Source of the DNA: Cenarchaeum symbiont of Oopsacas minuta
Lineage (GTDB): Archaea; Thermoproteota; Nitrososphaeria; Nitrososphaerales; Nitrosopumilaceae
Direction: 5' to 3'
Assembly (NCBI GenBank): GCA_029948415.1
Contig: JAJIZT010000001.1
Location: forward strand, 36,457 to 100,456
DNA: 64,000 nucleotides
The notes beneath the pieces were generated by a model. The model was given only the letters and a program-made list of their open reading frames with translations. It had not been told where the DNA came from and searched no databases. Both the position numbers and the translations under genes were made by a program. Positions 17,576-27,595 of the stretch are shown here, one piece after another; positions within the stretch are counted from its first letter, which is position 1; each line of letters starts with the position of its first letter.

Positions 17576-18850
17576 TTGGATGTAAAGGTTCTTGGCGCTG
17601 CAGGTCAGGTAGGCAGATCGGGTTTTCTAGCCGACTGTGATGGAACTCGTATTTTGCTAGATTATGGTGTTCTCTTTGGTAAAAGGGGTAGAGATCCCAC
17701 TCCACCACAATATCCAGATCACGTCAGACCAAGGGACGTTGATTCGATCGTACTCACTCATGCACATCTTGATCATTCTGGATACATACCATCGATGTAT
17801 GTTAGCGGAGGTTCGCCCCTATATGCTACAGCACCTACAATGGAATTAAGCCAAATACTTTTAGAAGATATGATAAAAATTGATAAAAACGCACATCCAT
17901 TTGGACAGACCGAGATTGATAACATGATGAGACATACAAAATATCTCCAATACAAAGATAAAGTAAGACGTGGAGATGCCACAATAGAGCTACGCGAGTC
18001 TGGACATGTTATCGGTGGTAGTACAGTTTTAGTAGAGTCTAATAAGAAACGTCTGTTTTATACAGGCGACATACATGTAGGTGGATCCCGTATGTTACGT
18101 GAGGCCGACTTGGACATTGGGGAGATTGATCTTTTGATAACTGAAAGTACATACTCGCAAAAGAATCAAACTCCACGTGTAGAATCAGAATCAAAACTAA
18201 TAGAATTTGTACACGAGGTAATGGATCGTAAAGGAATATTGTTTATCCCTTCGTTTTCAGTAGAACGTTCTCAAGAGATTGCATGTATACTAGAAAATGC
18301 AGGAATTGATGAACGTGTTATAATGGACGGTATGGCATTAAAAGTAAATGATGTAATGTTTGAGCATCCAGAATTTTTACGTGATTATGATGCTTTTGCA
18401 AAAGCAATAAACCATGCAACAGAAATTCGAAGTCATCGTGACCGCATAAAAGCATTGGTAGGTCCGTGCATAGTAATCTCCCCAGCTGGAATGCTAGTTG
18501 GTGGCAATGCTGTATTTTATCTGCAAGAGATAGCATTTGATGAGAGAAATGGAATTGCTCTAGTATCATATCAAGGTGAGGGTACGCCTGGCAAGATGTT
18601 ACTAGATACAGGTAAAGTCAATACGCGTGGCAAAGAACTACATGTAAGAGCTAAAGTAAAACAGTTCCAGTTTTCAGGACACTCTGATCGCAAAGAACTC
18701 TTTGATATGATAGAACGCATACAAGGAGATCCAAAGGTTTTGACCGTTCACGGTGATTCTCAATCATGTCAAATGTTTGCAGAGCAGATAAAAGAAAAAT
18801 TTGGTTTTGATGCTCATGCTGCCGAGCCTGGCGAAATTGTCAGCGTTTAA
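17576..18850 (+). CDS. Beta-CASP ribonuclease (aCPSF2-like)
   Basis: 424 aa from TTG 17576. Metallo-beta-lactamase motif THAHLDHSGY near residue 60, GHVIGGS near 143, FYTGDIHVGG near 161, then the beta-CASP domain and SGHSDRKEL near 365. Lacks the KH domains of the larger enzyme encoded at 39208. Family members are 5'-3' exoribonucleases or endonucleases of archaeal RNA decay. The 3' end overlaps the start of the DNA glycosylase gene, so both are probably cotranscribed. Confidence 0.9.
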   Translation: MDVKVLGAAGQVGRSGFLADCDGTRILLDYGVLFGKRGRDPTPPQYPDHVRPRDVDSIVLTHAHLDHSGYIPSMYVSGGSPLYATAPTMELSQILLEDMIKIDKNAHPFGQTEIDNMMRHTKYLQYKDKVRRGDATIELRESGHVIGGSTVLVESNKKRLFYTGDIHVGGSRMLREADLDIGEIDLLITESTYSQKNQTPRVESESKLIEFVHEVMDRKGILFIPSFSVERSQEIACILENAGIDERVIMDGMALKVNDVMFEHPEFLRDYDAFAKAINHATEIRSHRDRIKALVGPCIVISPAGMLVGGNAVFYLQEIAFDERNGIALVSYQGEGTPGKMLLDTGKVNTRGKELHVRAKVKQFQFSGHSDRKELFDMIERIQGDPKVLTVHGDSQSCQMFAEQIKEKFGFDAHAAEPGEIVSV

Positions 18851-19679
18851 GCTAGACAGACAAGGAGCATTTGATACTATAAACAACGGTCAAGTGTTTT
18901 TGTGGGATAAATATGGAGATTCATGGTATGGCATCAATGGTAGCAATGTCATAAAGATTGACTCTTTTGGTCGTATAGGCTCTATGAACGGTGGGCATGC
19001 AAGCTTTTTTCGTACACGAGATAATATGCGCAAGATACTCTCAGAGATATCCAAAGATAAGATTGTTGCAACAGCGGTAAAAAAATCTCCCAACATGAGG
19101 CTCTTGAGACAGGATCCATTTCAATGTATGATTACATTTGTAATTTCTTCAAATTCTGCAATACCAAACATACGTAGATCCATAAAGAGACTATGCATAA
19201 AATATGGCAGTCAAGTGTCATATGAGGGCATAAAGTTTTCTCTCTTTCCAGATAGTAAGAAACTTGGATCTGCCACAATTGATGGATTACACTCATGTGG
19301 ACTAGGATACAGAGCACCATATGTCAAAGCTGCATCTAGAGCAAATTCAAAGTTGGATTTTGATCTAATGCGTCGTTGTGAATATAAAACAGCCAAAGAT
19401 GTATTATTGGATATACCTGGAATTGGAGGCAAGGTTGCTGACTGTATAATGCTTTTTTCTTTGGACAAGTTGGATGCAGTACCTTTGGATAGATGGGTAA
19501 TTCGCATATTGGAAAAATATTATCCAGGAAAGTTTAATGTTGGCACATCACTTACACCAAATGCATATACAAAGATACGCGGGAAGATTTTGGATCATTT
19601 TGGAAGATATGCGGGATTTTCACAACAATTTTTGTTCAAAGCCGAGAGGGATGCTGCAGGGAAAAAATGGTTAGAGTAA
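18837..19679 (+). CDS. ogg: 8-oxoguanine DNA glycosylase/AP lyase (OGG1 type)
   Basis: 280 aa if translation starts at TTG 18837, which keeps LDRQGAFDTINNGQVF close to the N-terminus as in OGG1; ATG 18801 would add 12 unconvincing residues inside the previous gene. The helix-hairpin-helix LLDIPGIGGKVADCI carries the catalytic Lys, and VPLDRWV supplies the catalytic Asp of the GPD motif. Removes 8-oxoG from DNA. Overlaps the end of the beta-CASP gene by 14 bp. Confidence 0.88.
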   Translation: MSAFKLDRQGAFDTINNGQVFLWDKYGDSWYGINGSNVIKIDSFGRIGSMNGGHASFFRTRDNMRKILSEISKDKIVATAVKKSPNMRLLRQDPFQCMITFVISSNSAIPNIRRSIKRLCIKYGSQVSYEGIKFSLFPDSKKLGSATIDGLHSCGLGYRAPYVKAASRANSKLDFDLMRRCEYKTAKDVLLDIPGIGGKVADCIMLFSLDKLDAVPLDRWVIRILEKYYPGKFNVGTSLTPNAYTKIRGKILDHFGRYAGFSQQFLFKAERDAAGKKWLE

Positions 19680-19757
19680 ATTCTATCGAGGTTGCATATG
19701 GATAAAGAGGATAGACTTGCCGTATGATGGTTTTGATCCCTTGTGTGTTGTGGTAGA

Positions 19758-20030
19758 TTATACTCTACTAAATTTAAAGTTCCGTTTTGGCTGCTGTAAA
19801 GATAATAGAATCTGTTTTAGCTGTTCATCGCTTACCTGACTTATACGACCTTGTGCTGCAAGTCCCAAAAGATAATTTTCAACGTTTGTTGCAAGATCTG
19901 GTTTTACTAGACGAATATTACCTAGTCTTGTACGTGCTTGAGGATCCAAGATTTGCATCAATGAGGATTGTTTGGCAGCATCGTCTGCTGTTGTTTTAAA
20001 ATCATTTTGGGATTCTTCTGGAAGGCTCAT
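19758..20030 (-). CDS. PDCD5-family DNA-binding protein
   Basis: 90 aa. The core LDPQARTRLGNIRLVKPDLA is diagnostic of the PDCD5/TFAR19 family, a small helical bundle found in archaea and eukaryotes. The family's cellular role in archaea is unsettled. It follows rps19e by 4 bp, the usual archaeal arrangement, so the pair is one transcript. Confidence 0.93.
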   Translation of the reverse strand: MSLPEESQNDFKTTADDAAKQSSLMQILDPQARTRLGNIRLVKPDLATNVENYLLGLAAQGRISQVSDEQLKQILLSLQQPKRNFKFSRV

Positions 20031-20034
20031 TTTC

Positions 20035-20487
20035 TCAAGTGTATATTTTCAATCTCGCATCTTTTGTAACAAGCTCTTGTAGTATTTCAGTGGCCATGCA
20101 GTCTAGTTTTTTCATACCCTTGTCGGATACTATTCTACCCTTTTTTTCCACCTTTGAGAGATAACCGAGTTTTTCAAGTCCTTGAACTGCATTGCGTATT
20201 ATTGCACCACCAGCGCTTTTATGATGAGCCATTCCATATCCATGTGGTTTTCCGCCTCCATATTTTGAGCAGAGCTCGTTAATTCCAATTGGTCCATGCA
20301 CATAGATCTTTCGTAGCAACGATGCACATCTTGTATACCACCAATCACTTTTTTGTGGAGGTTTGTCAGCATGCACTCCTGTCTTTACGAATGGAATCCA
20401 CTGTGGAGCTGGAATATCTTCGGATTTGAGAGTGTCTGCCAATTTTGTAACTAGTTTATCTGCAGGTACATCATAGATCTTTGCCAT
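20035..20487 (-). CDS. rps19e: Ribosomal protein S19e
   Basis: 150 aa. Typical S19e features: DWWYTRCASLLRKIYVHGPIGI in the middle and GAIIRNAVQGLEKLGYL near residue 96, then KGRIVSDKG. Component of the small ribosomal subunit, needed for late 30S maturation. First gene of the rps19e-PDCD5 unit; the ATG is at 20487 with a T/A-rich promoter above. Confidence 0.96.
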   Translation of the reverse strand: MAKIYDVPADKLVTKLADTLKSEDIPAPQWIPFVKTGVHADKPPQKSDWWYTRCASLLRKIYVHGPIGINELCSKYGGGKPHGYGMAHHKSAGGAIIRNAVQGLEKLGYLSKVEKKGRIVSDKGMKKLDCMATEILQELVTKDARLKIYT

Positions 20488-20917
20488 AAATTAATTTAAT
20501 AAATTTCGGGTTAATAAATTGATCAGTGAATCAAGAGATCACCTCATGACTAACAAATTAGTCAATGACACACGATCATATCGATTAGTATCAACAATCA
20601 ATCCATTTCACGAGTAGACATCCGACATATAGTAATTGAAAGAATGCATGAGAGTTTTTAAAGACGAATAAAACAATAGCAAAAATGGCACATCAGATAG
20701 ATGTAATGGGCAAGGAAAGCACGTTTCTCTAGAATCGGCTTGCATATTACGAAAACCCCAACTCCACGCTCACTTGAATGTATGAAAGAAAAATGCAAAG
20801 CAAGAAAAAACGGCAAATTACCATCAATTTCAAGCATATTACGTTCATCTGTTTGTTTGATCTATAATAGGTATACAAAATAGAAAATTAATTAACGCAT
20901 ATTATCTTCTATCTATC
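20488..20917. other. Intergenic region, 430 bp
   Basis: Contains the hairpin repeat at 20547-20564 and the promoters of rps19e and the RNase P gene. An open stretch at about 20756-20882 translates to a Lys/Ser-rich peptide without a start and may be a relic of a lost gene; nothing else is supported. Confidence 0.4.
20547..20564 (-). repeat. Short hairpin repeat TGACTAA-N4-TTAGTCA (copy 1)
   Basis: A 7-bp inverted repeat with a 4-nt loop. Together with about 17 flanking bases it matches 35975-35992 and its flank in the opposite orientation (TGACTAATTYGTTAGTCATG). Confidence 0.5.
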
Positions 20918-21214
20918 ATGAAAAGCCACAAAATACTTGCTAGAGAGAGAATACAAATATTGTATAAATCTGCACTAGTAAATGCAAAAGATAATCCTCA
21001 CATATCTCAACAAAATGTCGACACGTTACGTCGCATTTCTTCAAAATATCGTCTGCCACTCCCATACGAGGTACGACAATCTATTTGTAAAAGATGTAAA
21101 ATGTTTATAGCTCCTGGAATAAAAGCCAAGATGCGTATATGTAATTCAAATGTACATATAACTTGCGGGTATTGTGGACATGTGTACAAAAAGATCACAA
21201 AAAATACTAGTTGA
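20918..21214 (+). CDS. rnp4: RNase P protein component Rpr2/Rpp21
   Basis: 98 aa. Zinc-ribbon cysteines CKRC and CGYC near residues 57 and 86, with the helical N-terminus (ARERIQILYKSA) of the Rpr2/Rpp21/Snm1 family. Binds RNase P RNA together with Rnp1 and helps 5' maturation of tRNAs. Monocistronic, convergent with the S-layer gene. Confidence 0.9.
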   Translation: MKSHKILARERIQILYKSALVNAKDNPHISQQNVDTLRRISSKYRLPLPYEVRQSICKRCKMFIAPGIKAKMRICNSNVHITCGYCGHVYKKITKNTS

Positions 21215-21395
21215 TCTCAACTTTGTATGTTATTTTTTTGAAATTGTATGTCATTTTTGAGATATTTTCACATGAGATATCTTTACCAAGAATATTTTTT
21301 GTAAAAATACTGCTCTTATTATATCGTCTTTTTCTTAAAAAATATTTATCGTGATTTATGCATAAATTACATATAGGCTCCGCTAAGGAGTGTTC

Positions 21396-21415
21396 AAAAA
21401 AAGAAAAAAAGAAAA
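21396..21415 (-). terminator. U-tract terminator of the S-layer gene
   Basis: Read on the minus strand, three T runs (4, 7 and 7 T separated by single C) start about 20 bp after the S-layer stop. Archaeal polymerase terminates at such U-rich tracts, assisted by aCPSF1/FttA, whose gene is at 39208. A short hairpin (CTCC-N5-GGAG, about 21378-21390) follows. Confidence 0.65.
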
Positions 21416-21435
21416 TTTGAATTTTTTGCTTACTT

Positions 21436-24400
21436 CTAAGATACTTGTATGGTTGCTTTGATAGCTGGTGATAGTGCAGTCGGATTGTTGATAGATTCCC
21501 ACACAAAGATCGTTGCAGTGTAATCACCTGCTTCCGTCGGAGTCCAAGACTGGGATGAGGAAGAGGATGAACCTGCTGGTAGCGTGCCTGTAATCCAAGA
21601 TAGTAAAACAGTTACCTGATTTCCATCTTGAATTTGTACCAAGTACGCATAATCTTGATCTTTGTCCTGACCGCTCTTGATATTTGCAGACACTTGAATC
21701 TGCTGATCAACTGAAGCAGATGATAGCGGAGATCCTTGTGAATCTACAAATCTTGCATCAGATACCGGTGCACGTTCTAGAGGAGCAACAATTGAACCAA
21801 TAATGGCAGTTGCAGTAACATCTAGTGTGTCAGTGGTATCATGCGGTCTAGGTAGTGTGTGTTCTTCATATTCGGCTGTTACTGTATCACCTTCTGCTAC
21901 GCGGAGTCTGTGACCAGATGATTCATCTGAAGTAGTAAAGGAAACTTGTCCCTCGAATATTCCAGTTGCTTCATTGGTCTCCGTTACAGTCAAGGATATT
22001 CCACCTGAATCTGAGTCGGACCAGACACGTACATCAAAGTTGTCAATTGACTCTGGGTTGAGGTTTAGATCCGGATCTGTTACACGGACGAGTCCGTTGC
22101 CAGATGCCGGATAGCTTGACTCTATCCAGTTTATTTCACCAATGTTCCAACGTATGAGTGCAGTACCAATTATGGTGTCATCTTCAGATACCTCAAATGA
22201 TACGGTTACACCGTCATCATCTTCAGATTGAAGGAGACCATCAGTAGGACCTGCAGGATCATTACGGCTGGAATCTGTAGTATCTACAGGGTCTACCATT
22301 TCACCATCACCTAGATTATGTTGGAATCCAGTAAGGATTACTTCACCAGTAAAGATACCAGTATCAGTACCAGTCTCTACAAGACGATAATAGTTGATAC
22401 TAGATTCACGCGTATAGACCTTTATAGGATCCTCAGGTGTATCTCCAATCTCATCTATTAGATCGCTGTCAAAGTTGTGATCAGGTGCGTTGATAGTGAT
22501 AAACACCTTGTCAGTCCAGCTGTATATTTTTTGATCGAGTGATATAGTTGCTCCATAGTTTGACGTCCTTATTGTCAATTCAATGTCCTCAGTATCAGCA
22601 CCGACATAATCGGCACCTGCAGGACCATAGTCGACATATTCTAGGTCAATTTGTTCATCACGTTCCAAAGCCTCGTCACCCAATTCAGATGGGATCTCGA
22701 TGACAACTTGGAATATACCAGTGCTGTCACCAGTCTCACGCAAAGCTGATGGTTCTGGGTCAAAGTTTAGTGATTCTCCCATTGCCAACGTCTCTGCATC
22801 AGAATCCCATTCAATTAGATTGAGTGGATATGTCTCTGTCTCGTCGCTGTCTAGATCAAAGTCTGGTTCTATCAAAGTAAGAATCATATTCCCACCTATG
22901 ATATAAACGGGTTCGTTTGTTTGAAGAACTGCATTACGTAGATCAAAAGTTGCTGAATCTGTTACAGTGTTTTCGTTACCAGATGCATCTGTTTCATCAG
23001 TGTATACTACTGTTACAATATCACCTTGACGAATGTTAGTAGTATGATTAATAGCATCATCAGCATTACTAGCAGGAATTAGATTACCTGCCTGAGCACG
23101 GTCTAGAGTAGCAGGTAATGAAAGATCTAGCTCGAATATACCTGAATCAGGTGATATTTCTTCAATATCTTCAATCTCACTTAAAAATGGAACCAAGTTT
23201 TCACTTGATACAGAGCCACGAATTATTTTTACACTTATAGTCTCAGCAGGCAAAGTATCAGAACCAGAGGCTGATACATCATAATCAGGATCGTTGACCC
23301 TAATGTGAAGTACAGCATCTCCAGTTAATGATGAATCTGCATCAGTTAGAGTTTGGTCGGTGCCATTTGCAAATGTGTGATGTGTCAAGTATTCGGTAGT
23401 ATTGAATGGTACTGGGTATACTGTACGGTCAAATGATACTGAACCTGTGTTTGCACGTATACCTGCACTATCGCCAACTTCAATGTATTCACCAGAAGCT
23501 TCTGAATAGTCCACATAGTTTACTTCAATATCTTTACCAGTGGTAGTTGAGCTAGTGGTGTTACTTAGACAATATCTTTCAGGTATTTGGAAAGTACCAG
23601 TAAATATGCCAGATGTAGAAGTTGTCTCTGAGAGTATGAATCCAGTGCTGTAAAGTCCATCGTTATCGACACCACAACCATGGTATCTCCATGTTCTGTC
23701 ATCAAATGTGATGTCGGCTAGACGTCCAATCTCAGATTTACCTCCATTGCTGTCTTTACCTACTCTATCACCATTAGTGGTATCTTGTACAGTGGTGTAT
23801 ACTTCTGTTGTATCAGAGTCAGTGTTGAGGTCTGCATCAACTAGGGTTACGGTCACAGTGTCTGCAACTTTATAATTTGCAGCATCAAATGACACGGTAC
23901 CTGAATGTGTTGGAGCCTCTGCCTGATCACCGATTTGAGTTTCTATACTTTCGCTGTCTGTATCTAAATAGTCTACTCTGACAGAGTCCTCATCTGTGAG
24001 GTCTGTCGGAACTATGATGGTAATTTCATCGTCGATGGTTTCAAGTCCAGTGTATGTATCAGATTCGTGTACATTGAGTTGGTTTAGTAGTGTATATTCG
24101 ATTGTACCGCTATATATGGCAGTGTTGTCACCAGTCTCTTCTAAGAGCATACGATAGATTGCATTTGCATGTCTCGATGTTGCTGCACTATCAATATCTT
24201 CGGTTTGACCAAAGCTAAAGATGTCTGTTACTGTTATTAATGGTTGAACAATACCATCTATATCAGATATTATATTTCCTAATGATGCATTGTATATGCC
24301 GTCTAAGACATCAGTAGTGAAGTTTATCGGTGTCTCGACTAATCCACCTGCATTGTTTTCAATGTAGAAAAGACCAGTTTCGTTAATTATTGAGAAGCTT

Positions 24401-25863
24401 GCAAATATTTCAGTATTATTTACTATAGTGTCATTGTCGAAATTTGCCGAAATTGCTACTCTTTTGGAGAAAGTATCTATTGTATAGATACAGCCACCTA
24501 GAGATGAGTTGTCACTCTTTAAACATTCTATTATGTTGTTTGCATTAAGGCTAGCGTTATTATACCAAATTGTAGCATCATCTAGTGTAAGAGGATTACC
24601 GATTACGACTGTTGGAATCTTTTGATTCCAATTATCTAGTTCTATGTCCTGATCCAATCTACTGTTCAAGTTGAGGTCACCATCGTCTAGTTTGACGCTA
24701 ATTTCCTCACCTGCATTCCATGTGCCACCTACACCATCAATATCCATAGTAATAGAACCAGGATAGTTCTTTACCTGGACAGATAATGGTGAATCAGCAT
24801 AGTCGATTGTTCCAGTGTAGCCTCTAGATGCATTATCCCATATCTTTATGTTGGCTTTATCACCATCATCATAGTTTAGAAATATACCAGAATATGGTTC
24901 TGTTTCTAAAATAGTTACTGGTTGATTAATGGTAATTTGATGTACACTTTCAGCTCCAGATATATCTTGATCGTTGTTGCCAACAAAGTCCAAAACGAGT
25001 TCATCGTTAGGGTCTGGATCTATTATAAACAATCCACTGTCATCAAAGTTCAATGTAGATGATATAGTCGTATTTATTGTATTGAGTATCTTAGAGACGT
25101 CACCATTTTCATTAAAGAGTTGATAGTATGCAGTGCCATTTGCTGTATTATATGTCCATGAATCTTCATCTGTCGGATCGATGTTGTGTGACATTGAAGT
25201 AATGGTTAACAATACATCAGCACCCGGTGGATAGCTATCACGATCTAGTGAAAGACTAGCATAATCATCAGGATCATCCAAGTATGTTAATTCTATTGAT
25301 TGAGGATTGCCACCTTTGGAATATGTTAGAGTGACAGATCCATCAACGCTAAAATCGAAAGTTTGGATTGCTGGCCAATTATCAAACTCACCAAGGTGAC
25401 CAGGAGTGGAACCAGTTGCTATGTTTTTAGATTGTCTAATTACCTCATTAGCGTTATAATAAATTGGAGAACCATCGGCAGTCATGATATTTGGTGGTGC
25501 TACAGTACCATAGTTTATTCTTGCATCGATTGCATTTGTAACTTGATCAGCAGCAGCAAAGTATGCATACCAATTACCGTCACCAGCTTGAACCATGTCC
25601 AAGTTGGCACCGTTTATGGTTACATCAGGCTCTAAATCACCAGATTCATCTATATCATCGTCATTTACTACGACTTCAATTATCATAGGTCCGTTGAAAC
25701 TTTTATCAAATAGTTTGTTATCTGCACTTACGAAAAGATTCTCTGTCGCAGCAGACGCTTCTGGCGTAATGCCAGGTACAGCGAATGTTACTGACCCGAG
25801 AACTAGCGTAAGTGCTAGAAATAAGCTTGTTGTTATTTTTTTCATATTTATTGCGTTTTTCAT
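21436..25863 (-). CDS. slp: S-layer protein (giant, acidic, secreted)
   Basis: 1475 aa from ATG 25863, the largest gene in the window. An N-terminal signal peptide (KKITTSLFLALTLVLGSVTFA, then a likely cut after EASA) is followed by a repetitive, Asp/Thr/Ser-rich extracellular chain. Many beta-sandwich modules share motifs such as ETGDxTGIFxG and DTVTVTLxDxDLNxDS; these are typical of thaumarchaeal S-layer proteins. Basic residues are rare. No C-terminal membrane helix or sorting signal is visible, so anchoring must be by other means. Start choice: a TATA box at 25891-25897 lies about 30 bp upstream of this ATG and excludes the earlier ATG at 25914; ATG 25845 is a possible alternative. Confidence 0.9.
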   Translation of the reverse strand: MKNAINMKKITTSLFLALTLVLGSVTFAVPGITPEASAATENLFVSADNKLFDKSFNGPMIIEVVVNDDDIDESGDLEPDVTINGANLDMVQAGDGNWYAYFAAADQVTNAIDARINYGTVAPPNIMTADGSPIYYNANEVIRQSKNIATGSTPGHLGEFDNWPAIQTFDFSVDGSVTLTYSKGGNPQSIELTYLDDPDDYASLSLDRDSYPPGADVLLTITSMSHNIDPTDEDSWTYNTANGTAYYQLFNENGDVSKILNTINTTISSTLNFDDSGLFIIDPDPNDELVLDFVGNNDQDISGAESVHQITINQPVTILETEPYSGIFLNYDDGDKANIKIWDNASRGYTGTIDYADSPLSVQVKNYPGSITMDIDGVGGTWNAGEEISVKLDDGDLNLNSRLDQDIELDNWNQKIPTVVIGNPLTLDDATIWYNNASLNANNIIECLKSDNSSLGGCIYTIDTFSKRVAISANFDNDTIVNNTEIFASFSIINETGLFYIENNAGGLVETPINFTTDVLDGIYNASLGNIISDIDGIVQPLITVTDIFSFGQTEDIDSAATSRHANAIYRMLLEETGDNTAIYSGTIEYTLLNQLNVHESDTYTGLETIDDEITIIVPTDLTDEDSVRVDYLDTDSESIETQIGDQAEAPTHSGTVSFDAANYKVADTVTVTLVDADLNTDSDTTEVYTTVQDTTNGDRVGKDSNGGKSEIGRLADITFDDRTWRYHGCGVDNDGLYSTGFILSETTSTSGIFTGTFQIPERYCLSNTTSSTTTGKDIEVNYVDYSEASGEYIEVGDSAGIRANTGSVSFDRTVYPVPFNTTEYLTHHTFANGTDQTLTDADSSLTGDAVLHIRVNDPDYDVSASGSDTLPAETISVKIIRGSVSSENLVPFLSEIEDIEEISPDSGIFELDLSLPATLDRAQAGNLIPASNADDAINHTTNIRQGDIVTVVYTDETDASGNENTVTDSATFDLRNAVLQTNEPVYIIGGNMILTLIEPDFDLDSDETETYPLNLIEWDSDAETLAMGESLNFDPEPSALRETGDSTGIFQVVIEIPSELGDEALERDEQIDLEYVDYGPAGADYVGADTEDIELTIRTSNYGATISLDQKIYSWTDKVFITINAPDHNFDSDLIDEIGDTPEDPIKVYTRESSINYYRLVETGTDTGIFTGEVILTGFQHNLGDGEMVDPVDTTDSSRNDPAGPTDGLLQSEDDDGVTVSFEVSEDDTIIGTALIRWNIGEINWIESSYPASGNGLVRVTDPDLNLNPESIDNFDVRVWSDSDSGGISLTVTETNEATGIFEGQVSFTTSDESSGHRLRVAEGDTVTAEYEEHTLPRPHDTTDTLDVTATAIIGSIVAPLERAPVSDARFVDSQGSPLSSASVDQQIQVSANIKSGQDKDQDYAYLVQIQDGNQVTVLLSWITGTLPAGSSSSSSQSWTPTEAGDYTATIFVWESINNPTALSPAIKATIQVS

Positions 25864-25890
25864 TTTCTTATTTTTTCTCTTCAAACTTGG

Positions 25891-25897
25891 TATATAA
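25891..25897 (-). promoter_or_regulatory. TATA box of the S-layer gene
   Basis: TTATATA on the minus strand, about 28-34 bp before ATG 25863. With transcription beginning about 25 nt downstream, the mRNA would have a leader of only a few bases. Confidence 0.6.
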
Positions 25898-25914
25898 GCA
25901 TAATGAACTTCCAA

Positions 25915-26210
25915 TCAGAAGCTTTCTGCCCGAATAGATCGTATTTTAGATCGGATCAGATTCATAGGCATAGCCATCTATGTTACAAAAGATGATGTTT
26001 AGTAAGGTTGTGGCAAGATATCTATTGCACAACTTTTAGATTAGCGATCTCTGATCTAGTCGTATAGAATATTTACAGACTAGATAGAGTAATCAAAGTA
26101 TGCGATCTAGAGAATCGCACATCATTTGGGACAATGATTTTACTTTATAGATCGCCACATATGAGAATAGATCAAAAGATATTATTAGTATTCAAATAAT
26201 AGACTATCAT
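25915..26210. other. Divergent intergenic region upstream of the S-layer and Rieske genes
   Basis: About 300 bp rich in GATC/GATCT words, with one clear inverted repeat at 26101-26119 (TGCGAT-N7-ATCGCA). No coding potential seen. As the upstream region of what should be a very highly expressed gene it is a plausible place for operators. Confidence 0.4.
26101..26119. repeat. Inverted repeat TGCGAT-N7-ATCGCA
   Basis: A perfect 6-bp dyad with 7-bp spacer, about 90 bp before the Rieske gene. It may be an operator; no regulator can be assigned. Confidence 0.35.
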
Positions 26211-26513
26211 ATGACTATAATCAATGCAGGCAAAGTAGCAGATATGCCTCCAAATACAATAACAAAGCTAAAAGAAGCAGATATCTCTATTGTAAATGTC
26301 AATGGAGAGTTTTATGCCATAACTGACACATGTACACATGCTGGAGCTAGCATGGCAAATGGCAAACTTGATGGAGAGGATATTGTTTGCGGATGGCACG
26401 GGGCAGCTTTTAACTGTAAGAGTGGCAAACTTGAAAAATTTCCAGCAAAAATTGAAGATCTAAAATCATACAAGGTTACAATTGAAAACGGCGACGTTTT
26501 GGTAGAGGTCTAG
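26211..26513 (+). CDS. Rieske-type [2Fe-2S] ferredoxin
   Basis: 100 aa, a single Rieske domain: CTHAG near residue 41 and CGWHGAAFNCKSG near residue 60 give the Cys2His2 ligands. No signal or membrane segment, so a soluble electron carrier like those serving dioxygenases or reductases. Followed 5 bp later by a UPF0147 gene on the same strand. Confidence 0.93.
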   Translation: MTIINAGKVADMPPNTITKLKEADISIVNVNGEFYAITDTCTHAGASMANGKLDGEDIVCGWHGAAFNCKSGKLEKFPAKIEDLKSYKVTIENGDVLVEV

Positions 26514-26518
26514 TTAAA

Positions 26519-26788
26519 ATGCCAACAGAGAAAGAAAACAAGGACACACTTCAAGAAGCGTTACGATCATTAAACGAAGTAATTTCAAACATTACAACAC
26601 CAAAAACAATAAAGAAAAATATTACAGACATGATAGCGGATCTTTCAAAAGTAGAATATTCCATGTCAGTTCGAGCAGCAAATGCAATCAGTATGCTAGA
26701 TGATGTAACACAAGATCCAAATATGCCATCTCACGTAAGAGTTACCTTATGGCTAGCAGTTTCAAAATTAGAAAGTATAAGAGAATAA
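26519..26788 (+). CDS. UPF0147 family protein
   Basis: 89 aa helical protein. ANAISMLDDVTQDPNMPSHVR is the hallmark of the archaeal UPF0147 family, whose function is unknown. Tight spacing with the Rieske gene (5 bp) and the methyltransferase gene (22 bp) suggests a three-gene operon. Confidence 0.9.
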   Translation: MPTEKENKDTLQEALRSLNEVISNITTPKTIKKNITDMIADLSKVEYSMSVRAANAISMLDDVTQDPNMPSHVRVTLWLAVSKLESIRE

Positions 26789-26810
26789 TAATTTCTTTGG
26801 TGTTACCGTA

Positions 26811-27557
26811 TTGAAGATTGAAGATTACATAAAGAGTTTACCAGAAAATATAATTTCTGGCGAGAGTGTACAAATTCCCAACAATGCATTACGAGAGATA
26901 TTAGAATTTGCCAAAATAGGCAAAAGAGATATCTTTTATCATTTGGGTTGCGGAGATAGTGCAGGTCCAGCAATTGCTGCAGAGTATGGAGCGCACGCAA
27001 TTGGAATTGATACAGATGCAGAAAAGATCAAGATCGCAAAAAAGATACACGGACACTCTAAAGCCACATATGAATGCAAAAATGTTCTAGATGCAGATAT
27101 ATCAGATGCAACCATAGTATTTTTTTGGTTTACAGATGAAGAGATTGTGGATGCAATAACAAAAAAGGCATGCAATGTAAAACCAGGTTGCAAAATTATA
27201 ACCGTTTGGAGCCCACTTCCTAGATGCTTGCCAAATAAGGTACAATTTCCATTCATGCTACATACTGCACCTTTTCTAAAGGCAAAGAGTCTCTCAGAAC
27301 AGATACTGCATGTATTTGGAGTAAAATGTATAGATTTTTCAACTGCGTGGGAACACGCCGAAAGATATACGCGTGCAATACAACCACCAAATGCAGAAAA
27401 TAACAGACTAGTCACCATAATACAGACATTGATCATATGGATAAATGCAAAAAATGCCAAAATTGCCTGTGGCGATCAAATACCAGAACCAGTAAAATCA
27501 TACATGGATATATTACGAAATTGTTACAATATAGAAACTAGACATCTCTTAAACTAA
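26811..27557 (+). CDS. SAM-dependent methyltransferase-like protein
   Basis: 248 aa from TTG 26811. Rossmann motif I is HLGCGDSAGPAIAAEYGA followed by an acidic loop IGIDTD (motif II), then DADISDATIVFFWF (motif IV position). This resembles the Dot1-like archaeal lysine/protein methyltransferase group more than a small-molecule enzyme, but the C-terminal half is unlike known members. Substrate unknown. Third gene after Rieske and UPF0147. Confidence 0.7.
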   Translation: MKIEDYIKSLPENIISGESVQIPNNALREILEFAKIGKRDIFYHLGCGDSAGPAIAAEYGAHAIGIDTDAEKIKIAKKIHGHSKATYECKNVLDADISDATIVFFWFTDEEIVDAITKKACNVKPGCKIITVWSPLPRCLPNKVQFPFMLHTAPFLKAKSLSEQILHVFGVKCIDFSTAWEHAERYTRAIQPPNAENNRLVTIIQTLIIWINAKNAKIACGDQIPEPVKSYMDILRNCYNIETRHLLN

Positions 27558-27595
27558 ACGTCAGATTTTAATAAACAGGTACAAAACACAACACA

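Noticed and set aside
20756-20882. Open stretch with Lys/Ser-rich translation before the RNase P gene
   Set aside because: No start codon and no motif; mentioned only as a possible relic.
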